Assembly: GCA_031547305.1 (NCBI GenBank) | Contig: JAVBSC010000052.1 | Location: 1 to 12,448 of the forward strand | Direction of reading: 5' to 3' | Length of the DNA stretch: 12,448 nt | DNA from: JAVBSC01 sp031547305 | GTDB taxonomy: Bacteria > Desulfobacterota > Desulfovibrionia > Desulfovibrionales > Desulfovibrionaceae | Shown here: piece by piece, positions 1 through 4,649 of the stretch | Layout of the letters: each line of letters starts with the position of its first letter | How positions within the stretch are numbered: the first letter of the stretch is position 1 | Program-made: the position numbers and the translations under genes | Notes under the pieces: model-generated | The model's database searches: none | Seen by the model: the letters and a program-made list of their open reading frames with translations, nothing else | Told to the model about the DNA's origin: nothing

Positions 1-21
1 CAAGGAGTAAACGCCGATCCC

Positions 22-288
22 ATGCGCAACTATACGCTGGAAGTGCTGGGAACGGAGGTTTCCTTCAAGGCGCAGGCCGATCCACGGCGGGTGGAGCAGG
101 CGCGGGATTTACTTGATGAACGGTACAAAATTCTTAAAGAACATGGCAGGCAGTTAAGCAAAGACAAGCTTCTTACCTTTTTAGCGCTGGCTGTGGCGGA
201 TGATATGCTCCAGGCCAGGGACGATTTGGATAAAATGCGGGAACGCATAAAAAAGCTTGTGGACAAAATAGAAAATACTGGCCTTTAA
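22..288 (+). CDS. zapA: Cell division protein ZapA
   Basis: Small cytoplasmic protein (88 aa) that binds FtsZ and promotes bundling and cross-linking of its filaments at the Z-ring. The sequence shows the typical ZapA layout: an N-terminal strand with YTLEVLGTEVSFKA (residues 4-17), then a helical region with the LLTFLALAVADDML stretch (about 50-63), and a charged C-terminal coiled coil (DDLDKMRERIKKLVDKIE). The length is normal for the family. The ATG at 22 is preceded by AAGGAG at 2-7, a rather long spacing of 14 bases. A TAA at 8-10 could end an upstream gene that lies mostly outside the window. The 6S RNA gene starts about 20 bases after the stop codon; the same zapA-ssrS order is known from E. 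coli, which supports the call. Confidence 0.9.
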   Translation: MRNYTLEVLGTEVSFKAQADPRRVEQARDLLDERYKILKEHGRQLSKDKLLTFLALAVADDMLQARDDLDKMRERIKKLVDKIENTGL

Positions 289-309
289 AGCTGGCCGGTA
301 TTACAAAGA

Positions 310-492
310 AGATACCCTGGGGTGTGCGTGATGCTCACCCACTGCTGACCTCACAAGCATAAATTGAGGGATCTGCGCGGCGGACCGGTGTGCAAGCCCG
401 GCTGGTCCGGGAAGCCTTAAGGGCCGCCCAAAGCTCCCGCCGTAGGCGGTTCAGGTCCTGCGGGGGGGATGCGCACGGCACTCCGGGGTCTT
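310..492 (+). ncRNA. ssrS: 6S RNA (SsrS), regulator of RNA polymerase
   Basis: 6S RNA mimics an open promoter and sequesters the housekeeping sigma factor-RNA polymerase complex. The ends pair into a long closing stem: GATACCCTGGGGTG near 311-324 against GGCACTCCGGGGTC near 477-490, with some mismatches and G-U pairs. The stretch GGTCCGGGAAGCCTTAA (404-420) closely matches GGTCCGTCCGAGAAGCCTTAA of E. coli 6S RNA, and GGTTCAGGTCCTGCGG near 449-464 resembles its GGTTACAGCCTGCGGCGG. The length of about 183 bases equals the family norm. A -10-like TATTAC at 299-304 would place transcription start near 310. It overlaps a 9-bp hairpin (275-283 / 293-301) that spans the zapA stop codon. The ends are estimates from the pairing; the identity is quite secure. 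Confidence 0.88.
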
Positions 493-561
493 TATGAATA
501 GTCCGTCCGGGTCTCCAGGATCCGGACCTTGCCGCCTTGATCCAGAGATCTTTGTTTTTGT

Positions 562-589
562 GCCGTTTCCGGGTGAAACGGCTTTTTTT
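562..589 (+). terminator. Intrinsic terminator downstream of 6S RNA
   Basis: A perfect 8-bp stem, GCCGTTTC (562-569) with GAAACGGC (575-582), has a 5-base loop CGGGT and is followed by seven T (583-589). It lies 70 bases after the estimated 3' end of 6S RNA, so it probably ends the zapA/6S primary transcript, with the mature RNA made by trimming. It would also insulate rny, which then needs its own promoter between about 590 and 800. Confidence 0.85.
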
Positions 590-652
590 GTGTTTCTCCC
601 GTCAACCAATGGCAAGTGCCGCATTCCAGGCCGGACACCTGTATTTTCCGGG

Positions 653-689
653 CGGCCTGAGGCCGGGCGTTTTTTTAGGCGCGCCCGGC
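653..689 (+). other. Two mutually exclusive hairpins in the rny leader
   Basis: CGGCC (653-657) can pair with GGCCG (661-665), leaving a run of seven T at 670-676 close behind in a terminator-like arrangement. Alternatively GCCGGGCG (662-669) pairs perfectly with CGCCCGGC (682-689), which places the T run in the loop. The two structures share bases 662-665 and cannot form together. This could be an attenuator in the leader of rny, or chance in GC-rich DNA. I see no convincing promoter or gene in the rest of 590-799. Confidence 0.3.
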
Positions 690-799
690 TGGTCACAAAC
701 CCGCCGCCGGGCTTTATCCGGACGGCGCCGTTCACGCGGCCGGGATGGCGACATCCCCCAGAGTACAGGACTTTGTCCGATTTTATACAAAGGCTGGTT

Positions 800-2356
800 A
801 TGGATTACTCTACCCTTCTTATCATTCCAGGAACGCTTATCGGCGTGGCCTGCGGATTTTTGCTGCACCGTTTCATCTCCGCCAAGCGCATGAACGAGGC
901 TGGCGAGCTTTCCCGCAGAATTCTCGACGAGGCTCGCAAGGAAGCGGCTGCGCAAAAAAAAGAAATAATTCTCCAGGGCAAAGATGAAGTGCTGGAGTAC
1001 CAGCGCGGCGTTGAACAGGAACTCAAGGAACGCGAACGGGAAATCAAGGCCAAAGAACGCAAGGTCGAGGATCAGAGCGAAAAACTGGAAGAAAAGCTGG
1101 AAAAAGCCACTCAGAAGGAACACGAAATTTTGAGCGTGGAAAAGGAGCTTTCCCGCAAAGAGCGCAAGATCGAAGAATTGAACGAAGCTTTACAGGACAG
1201 GATCTCCGAGCAGGAACACCGCCTGCAGGAAGTTTCCGGCCTGACCGCCGAGGAAGCCAAGGCCCGGCTGATGGAAGAAGTGGAAGCCAGGACCCGCCAT
1301 GAGGCGGCCAAAATGATGCGCCTCATCGAAACCGAGGCCAGGGAAACGGCGGACCGCAAGGCTAAGGAAATCATCGCCGGCGCCATTCAACGTTATGCCG
1401 GGGATTATGTTGGCGAACAGACCGTCACCGCCGTCACCCTGCCCAGCGAGGACATGAAAGGCCGGATCATCGGCCGGGAGGGGCGGAATATCCGCGCCCT
1501 GGAAGCTGCCACCGGCGTTGACCTGATCATTGACGACACCCCGGACACGGTCATTTTATCCGCTTACAGCCCCATGCGCCGCCAAGTGGCTAAACTTTCC
1601 CTGGAACGCCTGATGCAGGACGGCCGCATTCACCCGGCCCGCATTGAGGATATAGTAAAAAAGGTGGAGCAGGAACTGGAAGTGCAGATCCGCGAAGTTG
1701 GCGAACAGGCCACTTTTGACGCCGGGGTGCATGGAATCCACCCGGACATAGTCCGGCTCCTGGGCCAGCTCAAGTACCGCACCAGCTTTTCCCAGAACGT
1801 GCTCCAGCACTCTCTGGAAGTGGCCTCCCTGTGCGGCATGATGGCCGCCGAACTTGGCCAGGACATCAAAAAAGCCAAGCGGGCCGGCCTGCTGCACGAT
1901 TTGGGCAAAGCCGTCGACCACGAGGTGGAAGGACCGCATGCGGTAATCGGCGCGGATATCGCCAAAAAGTACAACGAGAGTAAAGAGATTATCCACGCCA
2001 TTGCCGCGCACCACGAGGATACGCCCCCCAAGTCCACCCTGGCCATTCTGGTGCAGGCAGCGGACAGCCTTTCCGGAGCCAGGCCGGGCGCGCGCAAGGA
2101 ACTTTTGGAAAACTACGTCAAGCGCCTGGAAGATCTGGAAAACATCGCCAACAGCTTCAAAGGCGTGGCTAAAGCCTACGCCATTCAGGCCGGGAGGGAA
2201 ATCCGGGTCATGGTCAACTCGGAAAACGTGGACGACGATGCCACCTACCTTCTCTGTAAGGATATTTCCGACAAAATCGAACGCAACCTCACCTACCCCG
2301 GTCAGATTCGCGTTACTGTAATCCGCGAGCGCCGCGCCGTGGGTTTTGCGAAATAG
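800..2356 (+). CDS. rny: Ribonuclease Y
   Basis: Membrane-anchored endoribonuclease that starts mRNA decay. The 518-aa protein has the full family layout: an N-terminal membrane helix (about residues 4-25, LLIIPGTLIGVACGFLL), a long charged coiled coil (about 30-200), a KH RNA-binding domain with GRIIGREGRNIR starting at residue 221, and an HD metal-dependent phosphodiesterase domain with LLHDLGKA containing His366-Asp367 and a later HAIAAHHED motif. The length agrees with B. subtilis RNase Y (about 520 aa). The ATG at 800 was chosen because the membrane helix follows at once and AAAGG lies just upstream. The frame is open back to 494, but that extension would translate the 6S terminator and looks non-coding. 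The ymdB gene that often follows rny is absent; a terminator comes instead. Confidence 0.96.
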   Translation: MDYSTLLIIPGTLIGVACGFLLHRFISAKRMNEAGELSRRILDEARKEAAAQKKEIILQGKDEVLEYQRGVEQELKEREREIKAKERKVEDQSEKLEEKLEKATQKEHEILSVEKELSRKERKIEELNEALQDRISEQEHRLQEVSGLTAEEAKARLMEEVEARTRHEAAKMMRLIETEARETADRKAKEIIAGAIQRYAGDYVGEQTVTAVTLPSEDMKGRIIGREGRNIRALEAATGVDLIIDDTPDTVILSAYSPMRRQVAKLSLERLMQDGRIHPARIEDIVKKVEQELEVQIREVGEQATFDAGVHGIHPDIVRLLGQLKYRTSFSQNVLQHSLEVASLCGMMAAELGQDIKKAKRAGLLHDLGKAVDHEVEGPHAVIGADIAKKYNESKEIIHAIAAHHEDTPPKSTLAILVQAADSLSGARPGARKELLENYVKRLEDLENIANSFKGVAKAYAIQAGREIRVMVNSENVDDDATYLLCKDISDKIERNLTYPGQIRVTVIRERRAVGFAK

Positions 2357-2375
2357 GGCCGCCTCCCGGTCCGCC

Positions 2376-2414
2376 ACGCCGCCACGGAGTCAGCCTCCGG
2401 AGCGGCGTTTTTTT
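2376..2414 (+). terminator. Intrinsic terminator after rny
   Basis: The outer stem is ACGCCGC (2376-2382) with GCGGCGT (2402-2408). An inner GGAG/CTCC pairing sits around a small loop, and a run of seven T follows (2408-2414). It starts 20 bases after the rny stop codon and separates rny from tpx. Confidence 0.85.
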
Positions 2415-2421
2415 ATTTGCA

Positions 2422-2427
2422 TATAAT
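2422..2427 (+). promoter_or_regulatory. Possible -10 element of tpx
   Basis: A consensus TATAAT lies 59 bases upstream of the tpx start, in AT-rich DNA just after the rny terminator. A -35 box at normal spacing would fall inside the terminator stem and is not recognisable, so the assignment is weak. The near-direct repeats GGTATCA and GTTATCA between about 2437 and 2457 could be a regulator site, but I cannot tie them to a known family. Confidence 0.3.
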
Positions 2428-2485
2428 TCCATCTATGGTATCAGGAATAGTTATCAAATAATTTTTAGCGATACGCGAGGATATT

Positions 2486-2998
2486 ATGGAACGCAAAGGA
2501 CTGGTCGCCTTTAAAGGCAACCCCCTGACCCTGCTCGGCAATGAAGTGAAAAAGGGCGACAAAGCCCCGGATTTCAAACTGCTCGCCAACAACCTCTCGC
2601 CAAAAACCCTGGCGGACTACAATGGCAAGGTGCTCATCCTGTCTGTTGTGCCATCACTGGACACCGGCGTTTGCGACATTCAGACCCGGCGTTTCAACCA
2701 GGAAGCCGCCGCCATGGGCGAAAACGTGCGCATTCTGACCGTGTCCTGCGACTTGCCTTTTGCCCAGGCTCGCTGGTGCGGTGCCGCCGGCGCGGACAAG
2801 CTGGAAACCCTTTCCGACCACTACGATCTGAACTTCGGCCTGGCTTACGGCGTGGCCATGAAAGAGCTGCGCCTGCTCGCCCGCTCCATCTTCGTGATCG
2901 ATAGCGCCGGTAAAATCAGTTACATGCAGATTGTGCCGGAAATGACCAGTGAAGTGGACTACGCGGCCGCCCTGGCCGCCGCCAAGGATGCGCTGTAG
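2486..2998 (+). CDS. tpx: Thiol peroxidase (Tpx, atypical 2-Cys peroxiredoxin)
   Basis: Reduces hydrogen peroxide and alkyl hydroperoxides with electrons from thioredoxin. The 170-aa protein has the peroxiredoxin fold and both Tpx signatures: PSLDTGVCDIQTRRFNQ with the peroxidatic Cys63, and SCDLPFAQARWCG with the resolving Cys98, at the usual spacing. An additional Cys88 sits in that second motif. The N-terminal KGNPLTLLG and the GDKAPDF motif also match Tpx. There is no signal peptide, so it should be cytoplasmic. The ATG at 2486 follows a GCGAGG ribosome binding site with about 5 bases spacing. The gene is monocistronic between two terminators. An oxidative-defence enzyme is expected in an anaerobic or sulfate-reducing organism. 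The family call is secure. Confidence 0.95.
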   Translation: MERKGLVAFKGNPLTLLGNEVKKGDKAPDFKLLANNLSPKTLADYNGKVLILSVVPSLDTGVCDIQTRRFNQEAAAMGENVRILTVSCDLPFAQARWCGAAGADKLETLSDHYDLNFGLAYGVAMKELRLLARSIFVIDSAGKISYMQIVPEMTSEVDYAAALAAAKDAL

Positions 2999-3009
2999 CA
3001 GGATTGCGG

Positions 3010-3061
3010 AAACGAAGAAACCGGAGCCGGCAAATTGCCGGCTCCGGTTTCTTCGTTTTTA
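3010..3061 (+). terminator. Long perfect terminator hairpin after tpx
   Basis: A perfect 21-bp stem (3011-3031 with 3037-3057, extendable by one pair) encloses the loop AAATT and is followed by T residues to 3061. It starts 12 bases after the tpx stop. The lower part of the stem is A-rich on the 5' side, so the - strand copy also ends U-rich. It may therefore end the convergent Crp/Fnr-type gene too, though less efficiently. Confidence 0.9.
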
Positions 3062-3071
3062 TCCTGAATAC

Positions 3072-3773
3072 CTATAAATTAGAATGAATGATCCGCAGCA
3101 AAGCTTCCTGATCCAAAACCACAATATTCTCGCCCTTGAGGCTGATGATCCCCTGCTTTTTCAGGCCGTTGATAATTTTGGTCACCGTAACCCGATGCAG
3201 CCCCAAAAGCTCGCCCAGCATGCTCAGGGAAAAAGCGGACATACGCTCGTAAATCCAGCTCTTGTTTTCCTGCTCCACGCCCAGATGGTACAAAAAGTGC
3301 GCCGTGTACTGCTCGCTGGACATAAAACGCACGCACTCCACCTGGGTGGACATCATGTAGGATTTTCCGGCCAGGTTGTTAAAGAGGTATAGGCAGAGAT
3401 CCGGGTGGGCTGGAATAACCTGCCCCAGCAGAACATCGCGGGAAAACGCCAAGCCCCGGCAGGGCGTGATGCAATGAATGCTGTGCCGGTACGGCGTGTC
3501 CTTAAAAAAAGCCGCCTCGCCCAAAAAACTGCCCGGCCCCAAAATGCCCAGGGTTTTCAGATCCCCGTTCCAGCTTGTGGCCAGAATCTTCATCAGACCG
3601 TCCTGAATAAGGACGACCTCTTCAGCCGGATCAGCAACATCATAGATCATGGCCTTGCTGTTCCAGCTTCTGGGCGCTCCCAGATGAGCCACTTTATCCC
3701 AGACGGCGGAATGCTGCGACATCATCCAGGGCGGCGAGGTGCTGGTTTTATAATATTGGTAGAGATCGGCCAT
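3072..3773 (-). CDS. Crp/Fnr-family transcriptional regulator
   Basis: DNA-binding regulator (233 aa) with an N-terminal cyclic-nucleotide-binding-like beta-barrel and a C-terminal helix-turn-helix. The barrel shows LGPGSFLGEAAFF (about 78-90). The Glu (86) and an Arg ten residues on (96) match the cAMP-contacting Glu72 and Arg82 of E. coli CRP, but the next residue is His rather than Ser/Thr, so cAMP binding is uncertain. The winged helix has SLSMLGELLGLHRVTVTKII (about 182-201). There is no FNR-type Cys cluster. The start at 3773 is preferred over an in-frame ATG at 3836 because AAGGGA lies 5 bases upstream and the promoter lies between the two. Target genes cannot be inferred; the regulator sits alone, facing tpx. 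Confidence 0.88.
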   Translation of the reverse strand: MADLYQYYKTSTSPPWMMSQHSAVWDKVAHLGAPRSWNSKAMIYDVADPAEEVVLIQDGLMKILATSWNGDLKTLGILGPGSFLGEAAFFKDTPYRHSIHCITPCRGLAFSRDVLLGQVIPAHPDLCLYLFNNLAGKSYMMSTQVECVRFMSSEQYTAHFLYHLGVEQENKSWIYERMSAFSLSMLGELLGLHRVTVTKIINGLKKQGIISLKGENIVVLDQEALLRIIHSNL

Positions 3774-3834
3774 GCTTTTCCCTTGCGATGACAGGCAGTT
3801 AGATCTCAAAAAACAATGCTGGAACATTCGCGTC

Positions 3835-3862
3835 AATATACAAAATTACCTCGCCATTGCAA
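3835..3862 (-). promoter_or_regulatory. Sigma70-type promoter of the Crp/Fnr gene
   Basis: On the - strand, TTGCAA (3862-3857) and TATATT (3840-3835) are separated by 16 bases, resembling -35 and -10 boxes. Transcription would start near 3828, giving a leader of about 55 bases. This supports the later start codon at 3773. Confidence 0.55.
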
Positions 3863-3919
3863 AGAGCAAAAAGCTTCTGAAAGCTTTACCAAGCTCGATA
3901 AGCGCTCTTGCCGTCCCTC

Positions 3920-4147
3920 TCAGTCTGAGAGCCGGAAAATTGGAGAAATCAGCCTGCCGCCCTGATTGCGCCCGGCGGGCGCCTGAAAGAGAAAGGCGGC
4001 AACCTGGGTAAGGTCGCCGCCTTTCTCTTTTAAATGTTTGCGGTTATATAGTTTTTTTGAAGGAACGACTCTTGTTCTTGGCGCAAAACGCTTTCTGATC
4101 TTCACATCTTCGTCGCGCACAACGAGTGTGAACACTACCTGGCCCAT
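3920..4147 (-). CDS. Small basic protein with terminator inside its frame, possibly ArfA-like
   Basis: The full frame is 75 aa. The start is well supported: AGGAGGA stands 8 bases before the ATG. The first 44 residues look protein-like and basic (VRDEDVKIRKRFAP, then TRVVPSKKLYNRKHLKEK). Codons 40-54 lie within an intrinsic terminator (3986-4030), about 65 bases before the stop codon at 3920, so most transcripts should end without a stop codon. The residues after the hairpin look non-protein-like. E. coli arfA, the backup ribosome-rescue factor normally held down by tmRNA, has the same arrangement. Its RV-x-KNKKGKGSYMRK motif is faintly similar to RVVPSKKLYNRK here. The arrangement is seen in the sequence and the function is inference. 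It could instead be an unrelated short lineage-specific protein. Confidence 0.6.
   Translation of the reverse strand: MGQVVFTLVVRDEDVKIRKRFAPRTRVVPSKKLYNRKHLKEKGGDLTQVAAFLFQAPAGRNQGGRLISPIFRLSD
3986..4030 (-). terminator. Intrinsic terminator within the small basic gene
   Basis: A perfect 15-bp stem (3986-4000 with 4016-4030) is extended inward by ACCT/AGGT around a 5-base loop. Read on the - strand, the GC-rich upper stem (GGCGGC/GCCGCC) is followed by TTTCTCTTT, which serves as the U-tract. The + strand copy is equally good, so it can act in both directions, but no + strand gene lies upstream. Two further small hairpins follow toward the Crp/Fnr gene (near 3968-3982 and 3918-3932). Confidence 0.75.
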
Positions 4148-4200
4148 CGGCTAATCCTCCTGGTTAGATACAAAAGTAAATCAAAAAAAATAAAATGCAA

Positions 4201-4234
4201 GGGGCAATCGTTTTTTTATAAAAATTATTGCCCC
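4201..4234. repeat. 34-bp near-perfect palindrome
   Basis: GGGGCAAT (4201-4208) pairs with ATTGCCCC (4227-4234), and the T7 and A4 tracts inside extend the symmetry. It lies 54 bases upstream of the small basic gene (- strand) and about 95 bases before the kinase promoter (+ strand). It contains TATAAA on the + strand and an AT-rich centre on both. On the - strand a T-rich stretch follows, as in a terminator, but no gene lies upstream on that strand. A regulator operator or an attenuator of the small gene are the plausible roles. Confidence 0.5.
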
Positions 4235-4327
4235 TGTGGGCTGTCTACAAACCCTTAACGCGCCCTTGATTCAAGTCATGGGGATTTGTTGGGAAAATAC
4301 GTATTTACTTGCCAAAGCCCAAGCCGC

Positions 4328-4356
4328 TTGCGAATATTTGGCATAAATTGTATTAT
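4328..4356 (+). promoter_or_regulatory. Sigma70-type promoter of the hybrid kinase
   Basis: TTGCGA (4328-4333) and TATTAT (4351-4356) are separated by exactly 17 bases. Transcription would start near 4363, giving a leader of about 290 bases that contains the shared leader element and several GC-rich hairpins. One of these is AGTGCCGC with GCGGCACT near 4505-4525. Confidence 0.5.
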
Positions 4357-4387
4357 ATTTACAAATTTTTATTCTTTAAAGCGCATT

Positions 4388-4403
4388 GACATTGAAAATG
4401 GTC
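4388..4403 (+). promoter_or_regulatory. CATT-GAA-AATG palindrome, copy upstream of kinase
   Basis: GACATTGAAAATGGTC is an imperfect inverted repeat (CATT / AATG around GAA). The same motif with perfect AACATT / AATGTT arms precedes the flavoprotein gene at 11544-11558 on the - strand. A short match (ATTCTTTAAAGC here, AATCTTAAAGC there) lies just upstream of both. It could be a regulator's operator or part of the shared leader. Confidence 0.5.
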
Positions 4404-4557
4404 CTCCGCCCAGGCGGCGGAAACCGCCGCTCGCCGCGTAAGCGCTGGAGAAACTTGCTTTCACCGTTAAGCGCCGAAACGAACGTCTAAAAGTTAAAAT
4501 ATCCAGTGCCGCGTCAAGCGGCACTAGTCGCAACCATGTAGAGGGGGGCGCCGCCCT

Positions 4558-4633
4558 GGCGGCGGGCGCAAAGCAGAAACCGCGTTTTTTGCTTTGCGAT
4601 CTTCACACCGAATCGACAGGCGAGGTGTGACAT
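4558..4633 (+). repeat. Shared leader element, copy A (upstream of kinase)
   Basis: About 76 bases match copy B (11459-11533, - strand) at roughly 90% by hand count: about six substitutions and one single-base gap. Hairpin 1 pairs CGCAAAGCA (4567-4575) with TGCTTTGCG (4590-4598) around an AAAC/GTTT inner stem. Hairpin 2 pairs TCACACC (4603-4609) with GGTGTGA (4624-4630) around a 14-base loop GAATCGACAGGCGA that is almost unchanged in copy B. A CTAGGA with the next ATG nine bases after its first... end is also shared, which points to 4650 as the kinase start. It is probably a cis-acting leader RNA; no known riboswitch class was recognised. Confidence 0.75.
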
Positions 4634-4649
4634 GACACTAGGATGCCGC

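Noticed and set aside
494..799. A 102-codon in-frame extension upstream of the RNase Y start
   Set aside because: It would begin at the end of 6S RNA and translate an intrinsic terminator. Its residues do not look like an RNase Y N-terminus, and the membrane helix that begins this family follows directly after the ATG at 800.
4399..4491. A 30-codon open frame in the kinase leader
   Set aside because: There is no ribosome binding site before its ATG. It is Arg-rich as expected from GC-rich hairpins, and it ends inside the segment absent from the other leader copy.
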